A stretch of 64,000 bases of DNA, from the NCBI RefSeq assembly GCF_033568475.1, contig NC_133123.1, positions 139,888,062 through 139,952,061 on the forward strand. Reading direction: 5' to 3'. Origin of the DNA: Henckelia pumila (Eukaryota; Streptophyta; Magnoliopsida; Lamiales; Gesneriaceae). Every line of letters starts with the position of its first letter. Position 1 is the first letter of the stretch. The notes beneath the pieces were generated by a model. It was not told the origin of the DNA. It made no database searches and saw nothing but the letters and a program-made list of their open reading frames with translations. Of the stretch, positions 35,515-47,023 are shown piece after piece. The position numbers were made by a program, and so were the translations under genes.

Positions 35515-36551
35515 ATGTCGATTATTTATAATGTTGCTTTTGCATTAACATTCACTCTTGGTTTGACCAGTTTGATCGTTAGTGCCAGTGCTTTCGCAGC
35601 TTCTGGATGGATCCAGGCTCATGCCACCTTCTACGGCGGCAGCGATGCTTCGGGAACAATGGGTAAGTAAGTTAAATTATTTTCAAATTCTCAAATAGAA
35701 ACCCGTTTTAGTATATTATTCTTTAAAATTTTCTTGTAATCATATGTATATATGTAGGGGGTGCTTGTGGATATGGGAACTTGTATTCAGCTGGGTATGG
35801 GACTAGGACTGCGGCATTGAGCACTGCATTGTTCAACGATGGGGCATCATGTGGGCAGTGCTACAAGATCATCTGTGATTATAAAAATGACCCACAGTGG
35901 TGCAAGCCGGGGGTGTCTATAACCGTCACCGCCACTAACTTTTGCCCACCGAATTTCGATCTCCCGAGCAACAACGGAGGCTGGTGCAACCCGCCCCGCC
36001 CACATTTCGACATGGCCCAGCCTGCCTGGGAGAAGATCGGCATTTACCGGGGTGGAATCGTACCTGTACTTTACCAAAGGTTTGTCTTTGTTTTTTACGG
36101 TATGTTTGGGAGAGTTTGTAAGAAGCATTTTCAATTTTTTCTTAACAAAATGCTGATAAGTGTTTTCTAAAATCTCTTTCAAACGCTACTTTTGTCTGGT
36201 TAATAACTAGGTCAAATAATGGCTCATGAGTCGCGTGATTGCAGGGTTCCTTGCAAGAAACATGGTGGTGTTAGATTCACGATCAATGGAAGGGACTACT
36301 TTGAACTAGTCTTGATTAGCAATGTGGGAAATGCTGGATCGGTTCGATCGGTTCAAATCAAGGGCTCGAGAACGGGCTGGATGGCTATGTCCAGAAATTG
36401 GGGTGCAAATTGGCAATCCAATTCATTTCTCAACGGCCAATCTTTGTCATTTATGGTCACTTCCACGGATGGGACCACCAAAACTTTCTTGGATATTGCG
36501 CCATCTAACTGGGCTTTCGGCCAGACATTCTCTAGCCCAATCCAGTTTTAA
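35515..36551 (+). CDS. EXPA11: Alpha-expansin (EXPA11-like)
   Basis: Three exons: 35515-35662, 35758-36079 and 36245-36551, 258 residues, the usual EXPA length and intron positions. A hydrophobic signal peptide (to about residue 28, SASAFA) is followed by [20 protein letters not shown]. The double-psi beta-barrel domain has the conserved cysteines ([27 protein letters not shown]) and the HFD motif in [11 protein letters not shown]. The C-terminal cellulose-binding-like domain carries the aromatic patch [11 protein letters not shown]. Expansins loosen cell walls at acid pH without hydrolysis, acting in the apoplast. The central block [20 protein letters not shown] looks closest to Arabidopsis EXPA11 from memory. 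A 92-bp MITE sits in intron 2. Confidence 0.96.
36099..36190. mobile_element. Small foldback MITE in expansin intron 2
   Basis: GGTATGTTTGGGAGAGTTTG at the left and the inverse of the right end, AGTAGCGTTTGAAAGAGATT, form arms related to the elements at 6271 and 48954. Short (about 92 bp) and internally deleted. Confidence 0.55.
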
Positions 36552-37325
36552 GATCACCAATGGGCCCTCGAGATCTAGACGGCACGGTCCATAGGCTGCG
36601 GCGTGCTTGCTGAAAGCAGCCCGCCGAATTCAACAGAAATTGGACCCGGAAATTAGTCCACCAGGGAACGTGGTGGCACTAAATTTGAATTTATTATTAT
36701 ATTATCATTGAAATATACATGTGTCTGCGAAATAGGGGCTTTCGGATTATTTTTGCTTAACTTGTAATTATAATGAACTATTATAATCAAGAGGAAGATT
36801 TTACTATTCCACGGAATTTTTTTTTTGTTTTTTGTTCTTTATATATACTCTTTGTTAAGTGTCTGCCGGTTTAGAAAGTTCACAAACCAAAAAACAAATT
36901 TTCAAAACATAGAAAAAAATGAAATAAACGTTAAAAAAATTTTCCAATAAAATTAAATTTGAACGAAAAAATTATTTTAAAATATATTTATACCTCTTAA
37001 GTATATTTAACTAATATTTTTATTGTGAGCTTGTACAGATAAATTTTGATGTCTTAATAATTTGATTAAAAAATTGTAATTTAACATAGTTAATAATAAA
37101 AGTTAAAAGTAAAGGTATACAAGTAGAACTGATAATTGAAATATTTCAACGTCCATAGGGCTGGACCACATATGGGCTGATGGATAATAATTTGATAATC
37201 TTAAAGCCCAAGTTTATGTCCCCATTTTCTTCATAAAGCCCAATCCAATTTCCTCATCGTACTTCCGTATTTAAACCTAAGACCTTCGTAAAAAACCAAA
37301 AAAGAACGAGAACCGGAGAACTCCG
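36552..37325. other. Intergenic, expansin 3' end to Abitram start
   Basis: Expansin 3' UTR, then AT-rich spacer and the leader of the next gene (AACGAGAACCGGAGAACTCCG before the ATG). No further feature seen. Confidence 0.45.
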
Positions 37326-39459
37326 ATGACAGAACTAAATCCTAACGATATTTCGGAACAAAATCTTGAAATTCATCTGGATGACAGCAAGCCAATTCTT
37401 GGGTTTTGCACTTCATCTTCAGTCAATGCCCATGAATTCAAACTGGAAAATCAGCTGCTCGATCAAGAAGAAGAAGAAGATGATGAATTGAGAGAGCTTT
37501 TGCTGGTTAATGTTAAGGAATTACCCACAGTGCCTCCTTCTGCAGTGGAGGTCAATTTTACAACTTATTTTGCTCCAGGTGAGTTAAAGGTGTCAATTAT
37601 ACAGGCTTCCTGCTAGCTATGAAAATTAAAGTATCGACAATTTTATTTTGATTCCCAGATTTATTGAAACCTGGGCATGATCAATATGTTCATCGTCACG
37701 CCAACGGGTATGATCTGTTTCATTCAAAACATTTGCGTTGTTCTTTTCTTTTCTTTCCTTTTCTTTTTTTTTTTTTTTAATAAGAAATTGCAGCTTGTTA
37801 AACGATGAGAGACTAGCAAATGGAAAACCTTTTTTTTCTGAGCGACATTATATATTTTAGTGGAGTTGTTAAGTTATAATATTTTTTTATTGATAGGTTG
37901 TGCGTGATTGGCTTGGCTTCAACTCATGTAGCGTTCAAGGATGAAGGGGGAATAGTTTCTGTAGACTTTAATGTAGGGAAATCTGATAGGAGTGAAATTA
38001 AAGTGACTGGAAAACGGAAAAAGGTGAACTTTTTTCGTTTGGTTTCTTATATTTCTTAATAACTTTAAAGATATCATGTTGAAAATTGTTGCAATTTTTT
38101 TTATATCTGGATGGGTTTTCATTTGGTGGCATTCAATTTTAGAGGCCTGGTTTGAATAGTTTCCTATGAATGAACTTATGTCAAATGCACAGATTATCAA
38201 AACTATCAAGTGACCGCGGAAAGAAATTTGCTGTCATTGGTATATAGTGCTAGTTTTGTGGATCAGCATCTTGAGATTAAAACTGAACAATAAATATTAT
38301 GGTTCAAGAAGCTTAATGTAATCCACTAATTCATGGTTTGTCTATTAAATTTTATTTCTTGTTGTTTATTAATTTCTTGATTCAAGGGCAGGCCAATTTT
38401 AGAGGGTTTGCATCACTCTTTCATTGTTTCAGCATATAGAACTTTTGCATCATTGGTTAATCGGCACAATGTTGGCGAACTGCTTTAATTTTAGTTGATA
38501 AATGTGCAAGATTATAGTCGCAGTTGAAATTTATGTTACATGATTCATCAATCATGTGCCAGATTATTTGAGAGATGCTTTTGTTGATTGTTTCATGTAG
38601 AATGCTCAACGCTTTGAATCCAATACAGCACTGTGTAAAGTGTGCACTCCAGATGCTTCTTATATAGTGAGGTTGAAATTCTCTTCATCTTGGCCTTTTA
38701 AATATGGGCCCTTGTTTCTTTGAACTTTAAGGTATCGTTCTTCTACAGGTGCTGTGTGAAAGGATCTCTATTGGAAGTCAATGAAAGGTTAATCAAGAAA
38801 CCTGAGTTGCTTAATTCCTCGGTAGGCTTAACTATCGTCTATGAGTTGCTTTTATTTAATACTCGTGCTCTCTTGCCATACTCGTGCTCTTGTTTATTGA
38901 ATGTTAAGTTTTGTAGTTGATACTTTACAGTTTTAGCACTTTTATCATCTTTTTAGAAAAAGTCGTGCCTTTTCTGAGCATTTATTATTGTGGATGCTCA
39001 CATTTCTGTGAGAGTGGATAGAGAACGAGCTTTTGAACTCTCAACTCTTTCTAGACTGATTCTTCTTTAACTTGAAATTTACTGGTGAGTTAGAAGAATT
39101 AGATACCTGACATTAATCAAGATATTTTCATCCTTCAACTGTTTTCCTCTGAATTTCTTTTCTTTAGTTTATTTATCTTATTTCTGTGGACACTTTGCTG
39201 AAAGTGGATAATGGAATAACATTTAAGATTTTTACCAGTAAATGTAAGATTTGAAATTCATGAAGTATCTTCTGTTGAATGGACTTGTATGTATTGTCAC
39301 CGTGATTGACAGCTATAATTTTTTTTTTTTGGAATTTTGTTGCAGGCAGACAGAGAAGGATACATTGCGATTATCATGCCTAAACCTGAAGATTGGCTCA
39401 AGACTAAGGCTTCTTTGTTGAGCATAGAAGAATACAAAAACTTGAGAACCGAATGTTGA
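37326..39459 (+). CDS. ABITRAM: Abitram/Simiate homologue (FAM206 family)
   Basis: Six exons: 37326-37578, 37659-37707, 37897-38023, 38601-38671, 38749-38821 and 39346-39459, in frame to 228 residues. An acidic N-terminal extension (QEEEEDDELREL) precedes a compact lipoyl-like beta fold. The blocks match the animal protein Abitram (Simiate): YVHRHANGLCVIGLASTHVA, TALCKVCTPD, CCVKGSLLEVNERLIKKPEL and REGYIAIIMPKPED. Animal Abitram is a nuclear-speckle and actin-associated protein linked to transcription. The plant role is unstudied as far as I know. The exon 4 piece reads NAQRFESNTALC, equivalent to GAQFLTELAPLC in animals. Confidence 0.85.
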
Positions 39460-39695
39460 CTGTTAACAATTGGCGCACTCGGAATTTATGCTTCTAATCA
39501 GGTGAAAACAAAGATACATTCTTTGGGGTAAATCTCTAATCATATCCTGACTTGCTATTATATTATAGATTGTTCTTTTACAAAAATTTTGAAATGTTGC
39601 AACTGTTGTTGTATCCTAGTTATTTATTTCAATTATTTTTGTCTAAAATTTATATCCTCAGCTTAAGTTCCTTGGACTATGACTATTGACTTGTA

Positions 39696-41060
39696 TCAAT
39701 ATTTAACCAATTCCTGAACCACTCTTCTTGTCCGATTTATGTTGAGAAAACACAAGTATATCTGCTTCTCCAGATCTTCCAACTGTTCCACAAACCAAGA
39801 TTCATGAATTTGAAATTCCTGCAGAACTTTTAACATCACATTCTTCCATTTCCTCATGACACAAATGCTCGCCGCGAGTTTCATGTGCTCCATCTCATCA
39901 TGTAGCGTTTGAACCAGTTGACTCATTGTGTCGAAATCATTAACCAGTATATAAACCCCTCTCCCCACTGTATCAAGTTGTGCGCTTAGCTCATCAGGGC
40001 AAGTTTTGTTGAACTTTTGCTTGTCTTGGTTCCATTTCTTTGTCAAGAACAGGCAGAAAGAACCCAGAATTGGACCTAATGCGCCACAACCCCTGGCTGC
40101 GACGACCTTTTTGATGTATAGTATGAATCTCGATCTTCCCTTAGTCTTTAGGCATTGTGATGATATTTCATGAAGTAAAAGCATACTGCTGTCGTGCAAT
40201 TCGTGGAATTTCTTCTGATTCATGGTTGAAAGGGGGTTCTTACTTAAGGCAAACGAGGCAAGACTTCCGTAAACCATTAGATATTGATCTTGGGTCCAAC
40301 TTTTGTTGTTTGGCACTCGTTTAATAAACTTTATAATGTGATCTATTTGACGATAATGGGCACGTACTTGGTGGACATTTTGGAGTAGCGATTCACAGAC
40401 TTGGCACGCTTCTTGGCTGATTCGCAAGTAATTGATGAGTGATGGATGGAGGTTGGAGCTCTCGAGTATGGAGGTTAGGGTCTCGGGCTCTAGCAAATAT
40501 TCAGAGAGCTTGATACCGTGTGTATGCACAGAAGACGGCGATGAGAATGATTTTTCGAGTCGGCCTCGAATTTTACTGCGTATTTCTATGTAGGACTTGG
40601 TCCTAAAGGCTTCCTTGTATTCTTCATTCACGTTATCTGACGTTCCCCCTAAGCTTTGCATATCTTCTCCATATCTACCTGCATTCGGTTGACAAAACAC
40701 CATTAAAATGGCATCAAATATTTCAAGAAAACTACAATTCAAAGCAAGTTGATACGGATGTTCTTAGTTCTAATCTGTCAAATTAAATAGTACGCAGAAC
40801 TAATTTGTGCTACGTCTTTTACTGAAGGGGTCTTTTGTACAAGGTTATATTGCAGAATCTGATATTTTTTAGCGCAAATCTAAGTGCTATAAACCAAAAT
40901 CCAATAAGGGTTTCATTTCCAAAAAAGTGCAAGAAAGTAGATCCAAAAGGGGTGATTGAGATGGGCATCGAATCAGTATATTCGTGTTGTTTCCAAATAA
41001 CTCACCTCTCTTTTGGATCGACAATTTTCTGAGCTTAGACCATATCATGATCTTTTTCAT
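39696..41060 (-). CDS. UPF0496 (DUF677) family protein, At1g20180-like
   Basis: Two-exon model on the minus strand: exon 1 41060-41006 and exon 2 40678-39696, joined AAAGAGAG|GTGAGT ... AATGCAG|GTAGATATGG, 345 residues, in frame. The small first exon codes for a basic start (MKKIMIWSKLRKLSIQKR). The body has the family blocks EAFRTKSYIEIRSKI, ESSNLHPSLINYLRISQEAC and ARGCGALGPILGSFCLFLTK (the hydrophobic, probably membrane-associated segment), then helical heptads to the C-terminus (MKLAASICVMRKWKNVMLKV). Plant UPF0496 proteins have no known biochemical activity. A single-exon reading starting inside the intron would have to begin at a later Met (40703 or 40661). Confidence 0.85.
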
Positions 41061-41148
41061 CCTAAATAGCAATTTAAGAAGCAAAACTTTTGAAGTTAAC
41101 TTGAAAGGGATATTTTGTTACATGCCAAAACAAGAAAATAGTCGGCAG

Positions 41149-41157
41149 CTTATATAT
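41149..41157 (-). promoter_or_regulatory. TATA box of the UPF0496 gene
   Basis: The minus strand reads GTTATATATAAGCTGCC, about 90 bases upstream of the proposed ATG at 41060. It supports the two-exon model, since the first exon falls at the expected distance. Confidence 0.5.
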
Positions 41158-41159
41158 AA

Positions 41160-43143
41160 CATCTGGCGCCGCTGAATGATTGAGTCTTATGTTGTAGCTT
41201 TCCTTGTACGTAAAAGTTCTCTACGTATATTAGACTTTTGACAAAAATACAATCAACCAGCTAGCTTAGCTGCATGCATGAAATGGAGGCCATTAATGCG
41301 TGTGTGGTTGTGTGTGTATATATAGGGTATATCTTTGATATGTTTGGTTTCTTTTGCGTCTTGAGATATTTGTGTGGTCATCTCGAGAAAATTTAAAAAG
41401 AGTGAGAAATTTATATGTTTCGTCGCCTAACAATTAATCAAATATGTGCCCTTGAATTGTGAAATATTTTCATTTTTTGTAATTTTGTAATTATAATTAA
41501 GATTTCGAAAAATATGTCTCTATAAAATTACATCCATTTCTTATAACGCTACGCGTTTGGCCTGAAATTCCACGTGGACAAACAGCAAAATTAAATTAGT
41601 TTATGATTTCTTAAACTTTCTAGGAGTTGACGTTTGCTCACGTTTCTTAGTGTCATATTGCCGCGTGTCGTGTGATTTTTAATTATTACTGAAATTTAAA
41701 TATTTTTTATTTTAAAATAAAATTAAATATTCAACTTATATGGTCTGCATTGGGGTATATGGTATGTGCAAATCCATGTTGATTTTTCAAAAATTGAAAA
41801 CGAAATAATGGATTGGATTGGATTGGACTGCTTTCAATAGATCGATGACATTCAATTGAATTCTATCGGGATTTTATTTTAATTCAACTTGAAAAATTTT
41901 GAGATAAATGTTTGAAAAGAATTCCGATCGAGATAATGCTAGATATAAATTTTGAAAATAAATATATGTAAATAGATACATAATGATTATAATCATATAA
42001 TTATTATATTGTATTGTTAATTACTTACTTTAAAAAATATTCACATGCATACCTATGGTAAAAAAAAAATTGTTAAAAAATGTACCAAATCATGTTCTTC
42101 GAGTGGGAACAAGCATGCCCATTTTTAATATATATAATCGTCAATTTTATAACCACAAATAATTAGACGAGTCATCCTTTACTTCGAAACTAATTTGCCG
42201 GCTTAGCAACACACACACATAATGTATAAAACTATTGAATTCTTAGAAGATATGGAAAGCTATATTGACCATCATTCAATCCTCAAGTTGGAAATTGTTT
42301 ATGAGTTAGAGCCTTCAAATGCATGGAAAATCTTGCAAAATTGGATAGAAAATTACTTCATTATTTTATTATTATCAAAATAGATTAAATATAAGTTATA
42401 TAAATATTACTTGATTAGCTAGTATATATAGCTTTTATGATAATATTCTAGTAGCGCACAAGTCAAAAATTGATATATTATAATAATATAAACTTGGAAA
42501 TGTTTACTTGGAATTAGTACGATTAAATCATATAAATGACTTGACTTTCTTGACGTTCCAAATTAATTATTATCACACATATGCGTAAAGCATTTATGCT
42601 TCTTTGACTCGTTTTTGGGCAACTACAAAACACGTAGTTTTTATTTTCAATCAACATTATTGACGTAAATTTCTCATGCGTGGGGTCCAAATTTCTTTAA
42701 TAAACTGACGCTCCTATTTCTTTTTAAGTCAATTGATTTAAATATACAAGAAAGTAAATTTTTTTTGTATATGTTTTGATCGAATATTCGTCTCATAAAT
42801 GATGGTCCTGAGCTTGTTGGTCCCGTGATGTTTTACGATTCATAATTTTAAACACAAAGACAACTTTATATCCCCTCCCCTACATAATCAAAATGGTTGC
42901 TGTTGTTTCACTTTCGTTTAAGCTTTCTCCACCTCAAAATTCGATCGATCGCCATATGTTTCCAATTTCCATCAAATTTTTATTCAAAATTCAAATATAC
43001 ACGGTCTAATTAACAACGTACATAAAACCCAAAAAACACATTTCAAAGTTTCGAATTATTCGCCCGATGCAAGCTCATGAAAATCAAGCTTTAATAAAAA
43101 GCTAAGCTATATTTTTTGCAACATATATAAATGATAAAAATGA
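41160..43143. other. Intergenic between two minus-strand genes
   Basis: About 2 kb, AT-rich, with no supportable gene. Contains the upstream region of UPF0496 and the 3' flank of the dehydrogenase. Confidence 0.45.
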
Positions 43144-44670
43144 CTAAAGTTTAGAAGATTGGCGTGCAATATCGATGACAAAGCGATACTTGACATCGTT
43201 GTTGGCGAGGCGATGTAGGGCTTCATTGATCTGATCAGTTCGGACAACCTCAACCTCACATGATATGTTGTGTTTCCCGCATACATCCATCATCTCTTGT
43301 GTTTCTTTCATGCTCCCTATCATGCTTCCCTTCACCACTCTCTTCCCTTTTTATATATATATATCATTTTTTTTAATATTAATTTTGTTTGAGAGCAGCT
43401 TAATTACAAATTAAAATCAAAGACCGGAATTAATTAATAGTTAATTAAAGTAAGAAGGCTCACCGAAGATCAAGGGGAAAGATGGTAAATCCATAGGCTT
43501 ATCCGGCGCACCAACAATCACCAGCGTCCCATTTACTTTCAATAACTCCAAGATGGATCCCAGGGGATGTTTGGCTGATACTGTGTCCAAAATAAAATCT
43601 AGACTCCTCTTCTTCGACTGCATATATGCATGCCCAAAATATATTATAAGTAGTTATACTATATACTTCAATATTAATTGCATGCATGTCACAAGGATAT
43701 ATTATAATGTATATATATATGTAGCTAGCTAGCTAGGAACCCATATATATATCAAATTATTACCAGCATTTGATTTCCACTTGTGCTTAAGATGAAATCA
43801 TCGACACCAAACCGGTTTTTAGCCTCTTTCTCTTTGAAGGGAGACGTGCTGATTATAGTCAGATGATGGCCAAATGCCTTTGCGAATTTGGCCGCAACAT
43901 GGCCCAGCCCTCCGAGCCCAACCACGCCTATTCTTTTGGGTGGCGAGTCCACCAAGTTGTTGTCTTTCAGCGGACAATACACCGTGACTCCCGCACACAA
44001 GAGCGGTGCCGTTGCAGCCATTGGCAAGTTCTTGGGCACACGTACTACATACCTTCCACATGAAAAATCTCATACATTATATTAATCGAATGTCAACTGC
44101 TAGCTTCTTGTAGAAAAGATTAATGGGCATGGGATTTAATTTGTAAAATTTTACCTATGATCTGCAACCAAACATTCGGAGTAACCCCCGTAAGTGATGC
44201 TTCCATCCCAGAAAACTCCGTTATATGTGAACTGAACCTGATCGCAGTAATTTTCTTGCCCGCTTACGCAGAACTCGCAGTTCAAGCAAGTAGCCGCCAT
44301 GCAACCCACTCCAGCCCTGTCCCCGACCTGGAAACCGGCAACATTGCTGCCCACCTTCGTTATAATCCCAACGATTTCATGCCTTATATATGATCAAACC
44401 ATAAAAAGTAATTACTTTGGATCGAATTTGTCGAAAGATCATATATACAATCGTGTTGGAAATTTAATTACCCTGGAATAATGGGATACTTGGTTATGCC
44501 CCACTCGTTTTTGACATAATGAATGTCGGTGTGACATATCCCGCAGTAGAGAATTTTGATGGTAACATCATTAATCCCGTTTTCTCTAACAAATCAAAGA
44601 TTAATTAATGTCCCAATCAATTAAAATCTTGGTAATTAATTGAGCTAAATGAATTATTAAGATAGTAAAG

Positions 44671-44722
<52 letters not shown>

Positions 44723-44815
44723 GCGATTGAAGGTGCAAGGAGTGATCTTGCCTGAGGAGTCATGAGCTGCCCACCCGGACACAGTTTGTGTGTGCTTTGT
44801 TGTTGTTTGAGCCAT
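43144..44815 (-). CDS. CAD-type zinc alcohol dehydrogenase (MDR family)
   Basis: Six exons read right to left: 44815-44721, 44585-44472, 44382-44155, 44052-43764, 43617-43464 and 43346-43144, in frame to 360 residues, the normal CAD length. Catalytic zinc ligands are visible ([30 protein letters not shown]). So are the four structural-zinc cysteines ([15 protein letters not shown]) and the NADP-binding [30 protein letters not shown] after it, with Ser at the NADPH-selecting place, points to NADP. The family reduces cinnamyl-type aldehydes or oxidises alcohols such as 8-hydroxygeraniol or mannitol. The start [20 protein letters not shown] is like 8-hydroxygeraniol/CAD-like enzymes, but substrate is not decided. 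Probably cytosolic. Intron 1 contains a long (AT)n run. Confidence 0.95.
44671..44719. repeat. (AT)n microsatellite in intron 1 of the dehydrogenase gene
   Basis: About 49 bases of uninterrupted AT ending directly at the intron 1 donor (minus strand CAG|GTATATATAT), so repeat length changes act right at the splice site. Confidence 0.9.
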
Positions 44816-44890
44816 TAATTAATTTCACACAAAAGTCTGCGTACTGAATTATTTGTCATGGGAAATAAAAAGATAAAAAAAGAAAAGACC

Positions 44891-44898
44891 TATTTATA
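44891..44898 (-). promoter_or_regulatory. TATA box of the dehydrogenase gene
   Basis: The minus strand reads GCATTATAAATAGGTC, 76 bases upstream of the ATG at 44815. A good core-promoter match. Confidence 0.65.
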
Positions 44899-45514
44899 AT
44901 GCCAGTTTTTAGCGACCTTGTATCTCATGTATGTTGAATGCCACGATCGAGAAATTTTCCAAGTGAATACTTGGAAATATCTCGGTAGATAAAAAATTGT
45001 GTCTTAATATTTGAGTAGGTAGTCAGTTTGAGGTACACGAGCTTTACTTGACAATTTGGTAGTTGTTTTTTTTTTTTCCTTTTTTTTTTATAAAGTCATC
45101 GTAGCATGGATCTAGTTGGGTTGAGTTAATATTCTAACTAAAATATGATGAAAACAATTGGATTCAATATCTCAACATAGAAAAAAATCATCAATTCTAT
45201 CCAACTACTCTTAAGAATAATAATCAAAACTTCGAAAGTGTACCAGGATCCATGATTTGTGAACGATTATGAGTGATGATATTCAATCTTACAGTTTTCC
45301 TTTGAAACCAGAAAGTTTTGTCGATGGGAAAAAAAAAACCGATGCATTGTTCTGTAAAATTGGGACCATAACCTCTTTTATAACTAAATAAGATTTCACT
45401 ATTTTTTTTCTCAAAAAAAAAAAAAAGATTTCACTATTTCTAATTTGGCCCTTCAACAAATCATAAATATCATGAACGGTATCCACACGATAATATCATG
45501 ACAATTAAGTCCTT

Positions 45515-45953
45515 AAGGCATAGTTTGGTACATAGGATATGATAAGGATATGATAAGTATAGGATATATAATATAAGAATAAATTAAGGATAAGTAAAAT
45601 GGTAGGATATTATATTGAATGTTTGGTATGATTTTAATAAGAGTGATTAAATTTATATATTCGATTTTAATGACAAAATTAACCCTACCGTAATGTGAAG
45701 GAGAATGAGGCGTGTTTAGAGTTTAGATGTTTTTTATACGTGGAGGGTAATCACGTCTTTTTGTAGTATTTTTTTTAGTTGTATTAAATTTATCACACCA
45801 AATCAAAGGCATACATAAGTCCCCTTGTCAAAGCATTTATCAAGGGCTCATTGACTTATCATGGACTTTTTAAAAATGTACCAAGCATGAGATGGAGAAG
45901 GATAATTTATTAATCATTCTCTTAGTCTTATCATGTGTACCAAACTATGCCTT
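45515..45953. mobile_element. MITE with AAGGCATAGTTTGGTAC ends, 439 bp
   Basis: The left end AAGGCATAGTTTGGTACATA and the inverse of the right end, AAGGCATAGTTTGGTACACA, are almost identical and continue into GGATATGATAAG/TGATAAG. Flanks are CTT and AGA, or TAA/TTA if the ends are taken as GGCATAG, so the superfamily is not settled (PIF/Harbinger favoured). No coding capacity. Confidence 0.75.
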
Positions 45954-46014
45954 AGACCACATCAATTTATGACTTATTTAATTGATGACATTTAAACATT
46001 TACAATTACATTTA

Positions 46015-46324
46015 GGGAAATTTGCTTTTTTGGTCCTATATGTTTGTCACTTTGCGATTTCATTCCTTTATATTTTCAGATTTCAGTTTTAGTCCGCTAT
46101 CTATATTTTTTTGGCAATTTTAGTCCTTTTTCTGACGTGGCGCTGACGTGGCACCAATTCAGTGCTGATGTGGAGCTGACGTGTACAGTGCCACGTAAGC
46201 ATTTTCGAATAAAAAGGACCAAAATTACCAAAAATCAAAACATGCAGGACTAAAACTGAAATGTGAAAACATAGAGGACCAAAATCGCAAAATGACAAAC
46301 ATATAGGACTAAAGCAATTTTCCC
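46015..46324. mobile_element. Foldback Mutator-like MITE, 310 bp, 9-bp target duplication
   Basis: The two arms, about 110-120 bases each, are inverse copies (GGTCCTATATGTTTGTCACTTT against the inverse of the right side). The middle is rich in GACGTGGC and GCTGACGTG motifs. Flanking nine bases are TTACATTTA on the left and TTATATTTA on the right, eight of nine equal, the length expected for Mutator-like elements. The G-box-like ACGTGGC words in the loop are noteworthy. Confidence 0.8.
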
Positions 46325-46961
46325 TTATATTTATGACCCCAACAATTCCAACAAAATAAAATTGTAAAAAATTTATATGAACATATGGGGTTGATGAAAA
46401 TCCACATGGCAAAAGGAAATTTTAATATAGTAGAGCATACTAGATATCATTGTGTTAGCATCTCATCATTTTGTATAATCACAAATTATGTGCTCGATGT
46501 ATATAAATTCATGATTTTACTACGCGAAATTAATCATCAGTTGAACAAATCATTTTTTTTGACGTAATCTTGTAATTTACTTATTATATATGTGCCAAAA
46601 ATAAATTCATCCCCGATCAAGAAATAAATAAAATAATGAATTCATCCGAAACCAGAAGAAGTTTCGTCCCTTTTAAATGAGAAGTTAATGGGAAAGTTTT
46701 GACTATTATTTGTCTACACGTGCCTATATTCAATGCTGAATTTGTTTGGTTTGCTGGTTCATAATATTTTCCTGGTACATGTCTTGAATGTAACGCGAAA
46801 TTCCAAAAAGGAAAATATATACGTATAGTGACCATTTAGGCATTGACTGTTCTTTTTATAAAACATTTATTGATTAGTTTTCAATAATATTTTAATTTTT
46901 TTTAATTGACATTGTTTTTTTTTGTTTGACCAATTGACAGATTGTTAATAAACATATAATC

Positions 46962-47023
46962 ATTCAACAAGTGTAAAAAATGAGGTGGGGTCATTCAACA
47001 AGTGTAAAAAATGAGGTGGGGTC
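46962..47023. repeat. 31-bp tandem duplication
   Basis: TCATTCAACAAGTGTAAAAA followed by ATGAGGTGGGG occurs twice in direct succession without differences. A recent slippage or synthesis-dependent duplication. Confidence 0.85.

Noticed and set aside
43819-44393. Plus-strand and alternative minus-strand open frames within the dehydrogenase gene
   Set aside because: Other-frame shadows of exons 3 and 4, whose CAD motifs are unambiguous.
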